Source of the DNA: Flintibacter muris
GTDB taxonomy: Bacteria > Bacillota > Clostridia > Oscillospirales > Oscillospiraceae
NCBI RefSeq assembly: GCF_943192995.1
Contig: NZ_CALPCP010000026.1
Coordinates: 1-49,360 of the forward strand
Length of the DNA: 49,360 nucleotides
Reading direction: 5' to 3'
Shown: positions 24,801 to 32,652 of the stretch, piece after piece
Numbering within the stretch: the first letter of the stretch is position 1
Layout: each line of letters starts with the position of its first letter
Made by a program: the position numbers and the translations under genes
The notes under the pieces: model-generated
Databases searched by the model: none
What the model saw: only the letters and a program-made list of their open reading frames with translations
What the model was told of the DNA's origin: nothing

Positions 24801-26762
24801 GAGGTTGGTCGTGGTGGCCACAGGCACGCGGCGCAGGGTGTACACACCGCTGTTGCTCACGGTGTAGGCGCACCAGGTGTTCATCTGGGACATATTCGTG
24901 GTCAGGTTGCTACCGAAGCTCTGGTCAGCAGAGCCGGGGTTGCCCCAGGTGCTCTTGGTCATGTCAACCTTGATGGTCTCCATGGTGCCGTCCATGTGGA
25001 TAACATTGGCGTCCACCTGCTTGGCGTACAGGTTGCTGGCGCCGGCCTCAATGCCGGTCAGGAACACGTACTGGTCGGGGTCCTCGTTGCGCTCCAGACC
25101 GATCAGGTAGCCGTAATCGTCCAGAATGACGTTGTAGGTCAGCTCCTTCAGGTTCAGAGCGTCGTTGATGCTGGTCCAGTTCTCAATGGCCTCCACGTCG
25201 TAACGGGCGGTGGTGGCGTGGTCATACTGCTGGCCGCCGGTGGTCACGTGGTCAAACAGCTTGAAGGCGTCCACGGTGACAGCGCTGAGAATCTCGGGGG
25301 CCTCAATGGTCTGGATTTCGCCGTCAGCCACGGTGACCTTGTACAGGTCGTCCTTCTTCACGTCCTTGACCAGGGCAAAGTCCTCGCCCGCGGCGTCGAT
25401 ATCCTCGTAGTCACTGGTCTTGTCAGTGGCGGTATCGTTCTTAACGGTGGACTTCACGTACTTATCACTGATCTTGTCCAGACGCCATACCCGCAGGTTC
25501 ACATCATCATTCTTGGTGTCATAATCCTCAGTGGCCTTGGCCAGGTAGGTGTTGATGATGGAGATGTAAACCCAATAGTCGTTGGTGTTGTTATTGCTCT
25601 TGGTAAAGTCGGTGTCAACATAGACCTGGGTCAGCACGCCGTTGCCGGTGCGGCCCACAGCGTCCTTGTTGGTGCGGTACATATCGTTCTGGCTGAACAT
25701 TGCGGTGGTCAGGATGGTCGCAGCGTTGGCGTCGGCACCGTAAATATCATCCACAGCCTTCACACCATCAATGGTGATTCTGAAGTTGTAGGTATCAATG
25801 GTGCTCTTGCCCAGCAGATCGTACAGGGTCTGGCCGGTCACCTTGGCGGTGTAGCTCTCTTTCAGCAGCTCATTCTTCACGTAGGTGCCGATCTCCTGGC
25901 CCTTGTACTCCCAGCGGCGGGCAGGACGGCCGAAGACATCCCACACGCGGTCAGCAATATTGCCGCCCTCGCCATAGAGCTTCAGGTCGCCGTTGTACAG
26001 CTGCTCGCCCAGCTCCACGATGGGATCGTCGTTGACAGAGCCCATGGAGGAGGCGGCGACACCGCTGATAGCCTTGGCAAAGGGCTTATTGCTGGTGACA
26101 TAGACATAGTTGACCTTGCCGCTGGTGGCAATCACGTTACCGTTATTGTCAAAGTAATTCAGGGTGTTGCCGTCGGCCTGGACCATGCCGCTCTGGAGGG
26201 CGTTCAGCACCATCTGAGCCACCTGATTACGGGTCATGGGCTCGGTAGCGCTGGAGCCAACACCGTCAAAGATGCCGATGTTGTTGCCCTGGAGGACGGT
26301 GGAGACCTCAAAGCCGTTGGCGTAGTCGCTCTGGTACTTGAAGTAGCCCAGGGCACGCATCAGCATGGAGGCGGCCTCCACGGCGGTCACAGTGGCGCCG
26401 GGATCGTACACGCCGTCGCCGCGGCCGGACACAATGCCGTTGGCGGCGCAGGCGCCGACCCAGCCCCGGGCCCAGTCGTACACGTCGTCAAAGGGGCAGG
26501 TAGCACTATAATAGTTGTAATCCAGGTTCAGCAGCTTGCCCATGACAACCGCCATCTCAGCACGGTTGACGGAACGCTCAGGGCCAAAGCCCCGCTCGTC
26601 GCCGACCATGACTTCGATGGTCTGCAGAACCTCGATCGCTTCGACGTTGTCAGTTTCGCTGACATCGTCGTAGCCCGCAGCCGCGCTGGAACCGACAACC
26701 ATCATGCCCAGGAGCATGACAGAGGCCAGAGTGAGGCTGAGGGCCCGCTTCAGGTTTCTCAT
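21870..26762 (-). CDS. Giant SLH-domain surface (S-layer-like) protein 1
   Basis: A 1630-residue secreted wall protein. A signal peptide covers residues 1-~29 (cut after GSSAAA). Three SLH modules that hold the protein to wall polysaccharide lie at ~31-80, ~89-140 and ~150-195. A long mid-region (~200-1050) follows with stretches such as KELTYNVILDDYGYLIG, then a Thr/Ala/Val-rich C-terminal half with repeated beta-sandwich-like segments. The start follows AAAGGAGG. The paralogue at 44267 shares the SLH part almost base for base and a diverged mid-region, but the C-terminal parts differ. It is probably an abundant surface-layer or adhesin protein. Codon use in the SLH part is GC-rich, and the C-terminal part is visibly more AT-rich. 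Confidence 0.93.
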   Translation of the reverse strand: MRNLKRALSLTLASVMLLGMMVVGSSAAAGYDDVSETDNVEAIEVLQTIEVMVGDERGFGPERSVNRAEMAVVMGKLLNLDYNYYSATCPFDDVYDWARGWVGACAANGIVSGRGDGVYDPGATVTAVEAASMLMRALGYFKYQSDYANGFEVSTVLQGNNIGIFDGVGSSATEPMTRNQVAQMVLNALQSGMVQADGNTLNYFDNNGNVIATSGKVNYVYVTSNKPFAKAISGVAASSMGSVNDDPIVELGEQLYNGDLKLYGEGGNIADRVWDVFGRPARRWEYKGQEIGTYVKNELLKESYTAKVTGQTLYDLLGKSTIDTYNFRITIDGVKAVDDIYGADANAATILTTAMFSQNDMYRTNKDAVGRTGNGVLTQVYVDTDFTKSNNNTNDYWVYISIINTYLAKATEDYDTKNDDVNLRVWRLDKISDKYVKSTVKNDTATDKTSDYEDIDAAGEDFALVKDVKKDDLYKVTVADGEIQTIEAPEILSAVTVDAFKLFDHVTTGGQQYDHATTARYDVEAIENWTSINDALNLKELTYNVILDDYGYLIGLERNEDPDQYVFLTGIEAGASNLYAKQVDANVIHMDGTMETIKVDMTKSTWGNPGSADQSFGSNLTTNMSQMNTWCAYTVSNSGVYTLRRVPVATTTNLTGGNIKAGQFAQDVAIHNDGPTDYDKSINTKRVSLIAAYNDVTSTRQYVYGNDDTVYLTVSLEKVAVDDKTDKTTYDKTTGTRVPENVAEKRWIVDDVDSVVTGVKNANLVAEDKGMIKDGFGYPESEIYTLYNKDGIVIAAVVIGEDDGASSSYAYIHSGDLEEESYAHSSATKSGDGEWTWTRKAIVNGQIVTLKEVGDNPQYLHPLDSLHPKGMQQGLWYEVRYDANGNVRRADVVVNGSEVKYPNLVSNVESAVNSNSDTVVLKDITTIDGLSYKNGTLYTNVSATRGFSVDPDVKTVLILAGKENSGSYGPSNVEIFDSVADGYTGYAGLERALREMNDDDGGYVAYEDVASELNEVEIAAVLESGRATTIIINDKTPAPDNRPDTGKPIDPVGKNVIYNINDYRNVTFYKGSTLVTADDISAYGVGTQKFTVAKDVVVSLYAAAGTFGSKAAAVKVGGITFTVNANGDTASFTMPNDNVTLPSPADIRAEVNKEDDNNPGGGTDAIDAALKGKVKVVKATDSTVLSTYTVTDAHVITATDDVAAGSKYAGLAVGDLYLGFTVPSGKAITAADNVTIVTAAGEYAVTAKANFGTSGAVKGAVAKANVPAGEITEIRIPVTEDATATTYPVTVNVPEGYTPMLGGSNTPATVAGNNSTALKLVFKASDAATLSGVSEVTLDWSVTGLGATEIKTTNVTGTVSNGVVTVSALAGTNMAATDNVVVTVSNVKGSKVAGKLDLADDVKTYITNAAGTDAGITATAGLTKDAEVDLQATKAKEFALAGNIKSVVVTYELTGVTAKSGNEAAVTGTGTIDATSKELTLYKTGTTDTAAAGKATFTVDGDEAVVLKITGVTEIVFDKAKFSTIAVPIGGQAITTTAAGANITLVQKAGKWVNKDAVTLSFTPASAFTAGKTAKMTFDSGATYTGVETKLTTTATAANTDAITISLDAETLEFTDFVNAISILPRDVTP

Positions 26763-26928
26763 TCGGATTTCCTCCTTTAATTTTTTTCGGCCTGAGAGGG
26801 GCCGGTCTGGTCAAACGCATCCTCGTCCGATCTTTGGTAGACCCCGTAAGTCCAACCTTTTTGCCGGAAAATTCTACGTTTTGACCAAAAAATCAGAGGT
26901 TTTTTAACGTTCCCGCCCTACCACCGCC
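26763..26928 (-). promoter_or_regulatory. Long leader of SLH gene 1
   Basis: No gene lies here. The minus strand has A/T-rich boxes (TTGGTC near 26885 and GGTAGA-type motifs) and the ribosome binding site AAAGGAGG. No clear -35/-10 pair was found. The leader connects directly to the 182-bp repeat at 26929, so transcription may start within or upstream of it. Confidence 0.4.
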
Positions 26929-27110
26929 GTGTCACGCCTCTTGCATGGCGTTAAAGATTGCAAAAGTGGGAGAAAATCTAAAAAAATCACATAATTTGAT
27001 ATGAAAAAGTGCAAACCGGTAGACACCTGGTAGATGACCTAGAAAATGGAAAACCCGCCAATCCCTGCGCCGCAAGGGATTGGCGGGTTTTGAGGTAGAC
27101 ATTTGGTAGA
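26929..27110. repeat. 182-bp dispersed repeat, copy 2
   Basis: Same length as 8806-8987, with the hairpin AAAACCCGCCAATCCC and its complement intact (27050-27091) and GGTAGA motifs conserved. Here it sits directly upstream of SLH gene 1 and downstream of the lyase operon, so its hairpin may terminate that operon. Confidence 0.85.
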
Positions 27111-27124
27111 TGGGCAACTAAAAT

Positions 27125-27379
27125 TTATTTGCAGAATTCAGATTTCCGGAACAGGGAGCGCAGCAGGACAATCCATCCCCACGAGACAGACAAGGCAGGC
27201 AGACAGGCCAGCAGCACCGCCTTGACCGGGTGGATGTCTGTAGAGCAGATAGGGCCAAAAAACATGACGAAGAGAACTACCATCATCACCAGCAGAGTGA
27301 TTTTCTCCCGTCGGATATTGGGGGGTGTCAAAAAAATCTTTTTCAGGTCGATCTCTACTCTGATGACTTCTTTTTTCAT
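27125..27379 (-). CDS. Small two-helix membrane protein
   Basis: An 84-residue protein with hydrophobic segments at ~28-42 and ~50-74 and basic ends (MKKEVIRVEIDLKK; LFRKSEFCK). Its ATG follows the TGA of the lyase gene after one base (TGATATG), so translation is probably coupled. No family was recognised. The co-transcription suggests a link to substrate or product transport of the lyase pathway, which is a guess. Confidence 0.7.
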   Translation of the reverse strand: MKKEVIRVEIDLKKIFLTPPNIRREKITLLVMMVVLFVMFFGPICSTDIHPVKAVLLACLPALSVSWGWIVLLRSLFRKSEFCK

Positions 27380-27380
27380 A

Positions 27381-28913
27381 TCAGCTCAGCGCTCCTGTCA
27401 CGTTTTCCGCCACCTGGATCAGCGCTCCAGTGTGGATAAAGTCTTTCAGATACTCGATATAGGGGTAGAGGAATATATCCTTCTCCATCACCGGGACGTG
27501 CTTGCCGATTTCAGCCAGGACAGCCGCTGTGGCGGGGGCCCGGCTCACATCTGGGTCCACAAACTGCTGTACCTGATAGACGCTGAGCAGTTCAATGGCC
27601 AGCATGTACTCCAGCTTCTCGGCCATGGGGCCGGCCTTTTTGCAGGCGTTGTAGCCCATAGCCACGTAGTCCTCCTGGTTGCCGCAGGTGGGGGTGTTGT
27701 CGATTGTAGAGGGGGTAGCCAGCATACGCATTTCGTTTAAAAGGCCGGCCTGGGCGTACTGGGGGATCATCAGTCCGGAGTTCAGGCCCGGATTTTTGAT
27801 GCAGAAGTAGGGATAGCCGGACAGGGAGCCGTCCACAATGCGGTTGTTGCGCCGCTCGGACATCTTGGCCAGACCCACGGCGGCAATGCAGGCGCTGTCC
27901 ATCTCCATGCCCACATAGGCGGAATCGGCGTTGCAGGCGGAGATCACATCCTCATTTCCCTGCTGAGGCCAGATGATGGGGTTGTCGCAGCAGGAGTTCA
28001 TCTCAATCTCAATGGTCTTTTTCGCGTCTTCCAGTGTTTTCCGGGCCGCGCCGTGGAGCTGTGGGATACACCGCAGAGACAGGGCATCCTGCACCCGGCT
28101 GCCCCGGTACTTCTCCATAATGCCAGAGCCCTTTAGCATTCTCCTGACATTCTCCGAGGCGTTCAGCTGATCGGGATGGGGACGCACCGCCATGACCCGG
28201 GGGTCAAAGGCGTTGATAACCCCCTTCATGGCCTCCAGGGACATAGCCCCCACAATGTCGGCGGACTTGGCCGCCTGGAGCATATCCCACAGAGCCAGGG
28301 CCGCCATGGCGGTGGCAGAGGTGGTGCCGGACACCAGGGCCAGTCCCTCCTTGGAGCTGAGGACCATGGGCTCCAGCCCCACCTGTTTCAGGGCCTCCTC
28401 CCCAGGCAGCAGCTCCTCACCCAGATAGGCCTTGCCCTTGCCCAGCAGTACCAGGGCCATGTGGGCCTCGGGGGAGAGGTAGCCCACACTGCCGTCCCCG
28501 GGGGCCCAGGGGGTCAGGCCGGCGTTGAGGAAATCCCGGTACCGCTCCAGCACCTTCATCCGCACGCCGCTGTACCCCTGGCCCAGGTTTTGCAGCACCA
28601 TGAGCATGATGCCCCGCACCCGCTCAATGCTGAGGGGTTCTCCCACCGACACAGAGTGGGACAGAATAATGTTCTCCTGGAGCTGAGCGGTCTCCTCCTT
28701 GCTGATGGCCTGGGTACACAGGGCGCCGAAGCCGGTGGTCACGCCGTACATCACCCGCTCTTCCTCCACCCAGCGCTCCACCAGCGCCCGGGAGCGGTCC
28801 ACCCGGGCTATGTATTCCGGAGCAAACTCCACCTTTCGTCCAAACCGGGCCACAGAGACGAAGTCCTCCAGGGTAATGGGTTCGCCTAAAACCAGTTTTT
28901 CCATTGCTTCCAT
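27381..28913 (-). CDS. MIO-less histidine-ammonia-lyase-family enzyme (probable ergothionase)
   Basis: A 510-residue protein of the aromatic amino acid lyase fold. YGVTTGFGAL (residues 56-65) holds the catalytic Tyr region, and the core and C-terminal helices fit HutH. The GSVGASGDLAPLAH motif that forms the MIO electrophile reads GSVGYLSPEAHMAL (141-154): Ala-Ser-Gly is gone and three residues are missing. Ordinary histidine deamination needs MIO, so another chemistry is expected. Ergothionase, as I recall, has this fold, works without MIO and eliminates trimethylamine from ergothioneine to give thiourocanate. The adjacent BCCT betaine transporter fits such a substrate. The start at 28913 follows GAGG; the upstream GTG is an alternative. 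Confidence 0.85.
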   Translation of the reverse strand: MEAMEKLVLGEPITLEDFVSVARFGRKVEFAPEYIARVDRSRALVERWVEEERVMYGVTTGFGALCTQAISKEETAQLQENIILSHSVSVGEPLSIERVRGIMLMVLQNLGQGYSGVRMKVLERYRDFLNAGLTPWAPGDGSVGYLSPEAHMALVLLGKGKAYLGEELLPGEEALKQVGLEPMVLSSKEGLALVSGTTSATAMAALALWDMLQAAKSADIVGAMSLEAMKGVINAFDPRVMAVRPHPDQLNASENVRRMLKGSGIMEKYRGSRVQDALSLRCIPQLHGAARKTLEDAKKTIEIEMNSCCDNPIIWPQQGNEDVISACNADSAYVGMEMDSACIAAVGLAKMSERRNNRIVDGSLSGYPYFCIKNPGLNSGLMIPQYAQAGLLNEMRMLATPSTIDNTPTCGNQEDYVAMGYNACKKAGPMAEKLEYMLAIELLSVYQVQQFVDPDVSRAPATAAVLAEIGKHVPVMEKDIFLYPYIEYLKDFIHTGALIQVAENVTGALS

Positions 28914-28927
28914 GCTCAACACCTCAG

Positions 28928-30505
28928 TTATGCCTCAATTTGATCCACGCTGTCAACAATGTCTTTTTTTGTCTCCGGATCGAAGAAAAATACCTTAAAG
29001 GCGGCGGCTACCTGGAAGATAAAGACAATCAGTACCACAAAGCCGCCGCAGGCCGCCAGATACTTTACGCCGTCCACGCCCTGGGCGCCTCCGCCAAAGG
29101 CCACCATGATGCAGGCAATCACGCCGATGGACACGCCCCAGGCAATCTTCTGCCAGATAGCGGGCTCCTCGTCGTGGCGGGCCCCCTTGGTACACAGGGC
29201 GGCAATGGTGGTGGACATGGTGTCCGCCGTGGTGGAGAAGGCGGCAATCAGAGCGACGATTATGACCGGAATGAAAATCATGCCAAGAGGGACGTGCTTG
29301 AGGAACTCCCAGATACCGGCGGTGGCACCTCCGTCCACAATGGCGGAGATGACGTCAGCCTGGCCGGATTTCTGCCAGTGGAGGGCGGTGCTGCCCCACA
29401 CGGCAAACCACACATAGCCAAAGGAGGCGGGGAGAATCCAGTTGACAATCAGGAACTGGCGGATGGTGCGGCCGTAGGCGATGATGGCAAAGAAGATGCC
29501 CATCAGGGGGGCGTAGGCGATCCAGATGGCCCAGTCGTACATGGTCCACCAGGTGACCAGGGCGGAGCCGCCCACGGTGGAGGGGTCAAAGCCCCACATC
29601 CAGAACCGGTCCATCCAGTATCCCAGGCCCACATTGGCCATGTTCAGAATGTAAACGGTGGGACCGATAATGAACAGAAGGATGAGCAGAACATAGAAAA
29701 TCTTAGAGGTCAGTCCGGCCAGCCACTTGATGCCCTTGTCGATACCGGTGACCGAGGCGATGGTAAAGGTGATGGTGATGATTGCGGTGAGGGCGACCCA
29801 CACGATGGGGCCCTGGGCCACGCCATAGGCGGAGTAGAGGCCGGAGCCGATAAGGGCCAGGCCGGCACCCAGGGAGGAGGCCAGACCCAGAGCGATGGCC
29901 AGCACGGACAGCACATCCACCAGCACCACCCAGATACCCTGGGTCACCTTCTCACCAAAGATTGGGGTGAGGGAGGCGGCCACGGACAGCTCTTTCTTGC
30001 GGTTAAAGTACATATAGGCGATGAGCACCCCGGACAGGGCGTACATAGCGTAGGGGATGAAGGTCCAGTTGTAGAAGCAGCGGCCCATGGCGAACAGCTC
30101 CGCTTCCTGGGTCAGGGGGGTGATTCCGTAGCCGTCCAGCTCGCCGTAGATGTTGCCGTAATAGATCAGCACCTCGTTGACGCCGTAGGTAATCAGGCCG
30201 GTGGCGATGCCGCCGGTGAGGGTCATGGCGAACCAGGAGCCAAAGGAGTGCTTAGCCTTGGCCTCCGGGCCGCCGAAGCGGATCTTACCCACCTTGGTGA
30301 ACAGCAGCAGAGCTGCCAGAAGCAGAGTCACCATGGCCACAATTTGATACAGCCAGCCAAAATTGCTCAGGGACCAGCCAAAAATGGCGTATGTGACGCT
30401 GGTCAGCCATGTGTTGTTGATGATGCCCAGCAGGGCTGCGCCTCCGATGACCACAAAGCAGGGGATGAATACATCCCATCGGATGGGCTTGTTTTCGTGT
30501 TTCAT
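28928..30505 (-). CDS. BCCT-family betaine/carnitine/choline transporter
   Basis: A 525-residue integral membrane protein with about 12 predicted helices. The BCCT signature is visible in the segment WTMYDWAIWIAYAPLMGIFF, followed by AYGRTIRQF, and the early helix in GGIATGLITYGVNEVLIYYG. BCCT carriers import trimethylammonium compounds using Na+ or H+, or exchange them (as CaiT does). It lies 14 bp before the lyase gene in one operon read from a sigma-54 promoter, so it probably imports the lyase substrate or exchanges it for trimethylamine-type products. The start at 30505 follows GGAGAG; the longer frame is not supported. Confidence 0.95.
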   Translation of the reverse strand: MKHENKPIRWDVFIPCFVVIGGAALLGIINNTWLTSVTYAIFGWSLSNFGWLYQIVAMVTLLLAALLLFTKVGKIRFGGPEAKAKHSFGSWFAMTLTGGIATGLITYGVNEVLIYYGNIYGELDGYGITPLTQEAELFAMGRCFYNWTFIPYAMYALSGVLIAYMYFNRKKELSVAASLTPIFGEKVTQGIWVVLVDVLSVLAIALGLASSLGAGLALIGSGLYSAYGVAQGPIVWVALTAIITITFTIASVTGIDKGIKWLAGLTSKIFYVLLILLFIIGPTVYILNMANVGLGYWMDRFWMWGFDPSTVGGSALVTWWTMYDWAIWIAYAPLMGIFFAIIAYGRTIRQFLIVNWILPASFGYVWFAVWGSTALHWQKSGQADVISAIVDGGATAGIWEFLKHVPLGMIFIPVIIVALIAAFSTTADTMSTTIAALCTKGARHDEEPAIWQKIAWGVSIGVIACIMVAFGGGAQGVDGVKYLAACGGFVVLIVFIFQVAAAFKVFFFDPETKKDIVDSVDQIEA

Positions 30506-30568
30506 GTTTCTCTCCGTATGCGGCCTGTAAACCGCATACTCTCCTTTCTTCATTTTGCTATATTAAAT

Positions 30569-30586
30569 AAGCAAATTTCAGGCCAA
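30569..30586 (-). promoter_or_regulatory. Sigma-54 promoter of the BCCT/lyase operon
   Basis: Minus strand TTGGCCTGAAATTTGCTT contains GG and GC separated by exactly 10 bases, with TTGG and TTTGC matching the -24/-12 elements (consensus TTGGCAC-N5-TTGC). It is about 65 bp upstream of the transporter start. The divergent gene encodes a sigma-54 activator, which supports the call. Confidence 0.8.
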
Positions 30587-30713
30587 CGGATGAAACAGGG
30601 TATAAATACCAAAAATTTTGTATTTTCTGCACAATTCCTTAAAATTCAAATTATGCAAAACATCCAAAAAAGCAGACAGTACTTTTTCGGATTTGATGGA
30701 TTGCCCAGTTCTT

Positions 30714-30752
30714 ATATGCAAAGCATTATTGCGTATAGCAAAAATATTTTGC
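30714..30752. promoter_or_regulatory. Candidate activator-binding site
   Basis: A perfect dyad GCAAAA-ATA-TTTTGC (30738-30752) and an overlapping TTGC-GTATA-GCAA lie ~150-170 bp upstream of the sigma-54 promoter, a usual distance for an upstream activating sequence. More partial GCAAA boxes occur at 30650-30725. The region 30506-30817 has no other gene. Confidence 0.55.
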
Positions 30753-30817
30753 ACAGCATCTTGACGAAAGAACAAATTTCAGATACACTTGCGGTAATCG
30801 AAAAAGGAGAGAGTGCC

Positions 30818-32467
30818 ATGCTTTACGATATCCTGTTTACTCTGGACCGGGACAGAAGGTTTCAATCGGTAGCCTGGGGGAGCCAAGAGACCGAGACCCT
30901 CTACCGGGATCTCTTTGAGCGCTGGGTTGCTGACCGGCTGCTGGCCGGTACCGCCTTTGCCCTGCCCGAAGGGGAGGACAGCGGGCGGCTTGTATGGGAA
31001 GAGGCGGCGTTTACCTTTTTAATTCTGCCTGCCCCGGCGGACGGGAGCTATCTGCTCCTCAAGCGGGAGGATAACCGGCCCTACCTTCTGGCTCGCGCCC
31101 TGGACCAGATTGGAGACGGCGTACAGATCTATGACAAAAACGCCTGCGCTGTCTACTTTAACAAGGCCAGCCGGGGCATCTCCCACATCCCCAGCGGAGT
31201 CAACGTGGAGGGGCGGCACCTTTTGGACATGTACAACCTGGATGAGAGCATCAGCACCATTATGACCGTCCTCCAGACCCAGGCTCCAGTGATTGACCGG
31301 GTGGACAGTTTTCGAACCAATAACTTTAGCATGGCCCCTATCGCCTCGGCCAACACCTCCTACCCCATCTTTCGGGAGGGGGAGCTGCTGGGAGCGGTGG
31401 TTTTTGAGCAGACTGCGGAAATCGTGGAAAAGAACATCAAAAAGATGGAGGCCACCCGGCGGGCCATCAGCTCCTTTCGGAACAAGCCGCCCAAGATCAG
31501 CTTCTCCGGCTACACCTTTGACAATGTGATTGGCAGCTGCGCCAAGCTGCGGGAGGCGGTGGCGCTGGCCAAGCGGGTGGCCCCCCAGGACAGCCCCATC
31601 CTTCTGGTGGGGGAGACCGGGACGGGCAAAGAAATTTTTGCTCAGAGCATCCACCGGGCCAGCCGCCGGCGGAGCGGGAAGTTTTTGGCTATCAACTGCG
31701 CCGCCATTCCAGATACCCTGATCGAGAGTCTGCTCTTCGGCACTCAGAAGGGCAGCTTTACCGGCAGTGAGGACAAGGCGGGCTACTTTGAGGAGGCCAG
31801 CGGCGGCACATTGTTTTTGGATGAGCTGAACTCCATGAGTTTGGCTATGCAGTCCAAGATTCTGCGGGTCATCCAGGAGAAGACCTTCCGCCGGGTGGGC
31901 GGACATAAGGACCTGAAGCTGGATGTGCGCATTATCTCCTCCTGCAACGAGGACCCCTTTAAGGGCATCTCAGAAAACACATTCCGCCGGGACCTGTTCT
32001 ACCGGCTGTCCACCGTGATGATTGAGCTTCCGCCCCTCCGGGAGCACCTGGAGGACCTGGATGAGCTGATTCGCTACCACCTGGATGCTACCGCCTATCA
32101 ATTTGTCCGCGGCATCACAGAGGTGACGCCGGAGGTCCGCACCCTGCTGCGCGGCTACCACTGGCCGGGCAATGTGCGGGAGCTGTTCCATGTGCTGGAT
32201 TACGCCCAGAACGTGGCCGACGCCGGCGTAATGGAGACGCGGCACCTGCCTCCCTACCTGCTGAAAAATCAGGCCGCCCCCGCACCCGCCCGACCTGTGG
32301 ATTTTTCCCGTGAGACCCTCCAGGGGCTGATGGACCAATACGAGCGGCAGATTATCGCCCAGGCCCTGGATCACTGCGGCTATAACATCTCCCAAACGGC
32401 TCAGATGCTGGGGATTCTCCGGCAAAGCTTACAGTATCGGATTCGAAAGTACGGCTTGATTTTCTGA
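30818..32467 (+). CDS. PAS-containing sigma-54-dependent activator
   Basis: A 549-residue enhancer-binding protein. A sensory part with a PAS-like domain (~90-205: RALDQIGDGVQIYDKNACAV) precedes a AAA+ domain with Walker A GETGTGKE (264-271), the sigma-54 contact loop GSFTGS (312-317; canonical GAFTGA) and Walker B GGTLFLDELN. A Fis-type HTH (AQALDHCGYNISQTAQMLGI) ends the protein. This layout is that of RocR/BkdR-type activators of amino acid catabolism. It is divergent from the BCCT/lyase operon, whose promoter is sigma-54 type, so it probably senses the betaine substrate or its product. ATG at 30818 follows AAAGGAG; the longer frame upstream is antisense to the transporter. Confidence 0.95.
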   Translation: MLYDILFTLDRDRRFQSVAWGSQETETLYRDLFERWVADRLLAGTAFALPEGEDSGRLVWEEAAFTFLILPAPADGSYLLLKREDNRPYLLARALDQIGDGVQIYDKNACAVYFNKASRGISHIPSGVNVEGRHLLDMYNLDESISTIMTVLQTQAPVIDRVDSFRTNNFSMAPIASANTSYPIFREGELLGAVVFEQTAEIVEKNIKKMEATRRAISSFRNKPPKISFSGYTFDNVIGSCAKLREAVALAKRVAPQDSPILLVGETGTGKEIFAQSIHRASRRRSGKFLAINCAAIPDTLIESLLFGTQKGSFTGSEDKAGYFEEASGGTLFLDELNSMSLAMQSKILRVIQEKTFRRVGGHKDLKLDVRIISSCNEDPFKGISENTFRRDLFYRLSTVMIELPPLREHLEDLDELIRYHLDATAYQFVRGITEVTPEVRTLLRGYHWPGNVRELFHVLDYAQNVADAGVMETRHLPPYLLKNQAAPAPARPVDFSRETLQGLMDQYERQIIAQALDHCGYNISQTAQMLGILRQSLQYRIRKYGLIF

Positions 32468-32485
32468 GGAGGATAATACTGTTTC

Positions 32486-32517
32486 TCGATAAAAAGATTT
32501 GAAATCTTTTTATCGAG
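32486..32517 (+). terminator. Hairpin after the sigma-54 activator gene
   Basis: CTCGATAAAAAGATTT paired perfectly with AAATCTTTTTATCGAG, 18 bp after the stop. The T-run lies inside the stem rather than after it, so its efficiency is uncertain. Confidence 0.6.
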
Positions 32518-32596
32518 GCGTTTCATGCCGCCGGGCCGCAGAATACGGCCCAATCAAACGATTACATCGATTAGTATAAGAAGCTCGACATACTGA

Positions 32597-32633
32597 AACG
32601 TCCCCGGATTTCATTGAAATCCGGGGACGTTTG
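32597..32633. terminator. Bidirectional terminator between activator and flotillin
   Basis: AACGTCCCCGGATTTCA and TTGAAATCCGGGGACGTT form a long stem followed by T's on both strands; it probably ends the leftward flotillin gene. Confidence 0.8.
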
Positions 32634-32652
32634 ACTATTGGAACAGAGCTCT

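Noticed and set aside
21846..26780. A 1644-codon open frame on the plus strand opposite SLH gene 1
   Set aside because: It is the antisense shadow of a GC-rich gene. It lacks a good start and ribosome binding site, has no recognisable domain, and the minus strand encodes a signal peptide and SLH modules.
28904..30800. Upstream extension of the sigma-54 activator frame through the transporter
   Set aside because: It runs antisense to the BCCT gene and has no domain. The ATG at 30818 with AAAGGAG gives a complete activator.
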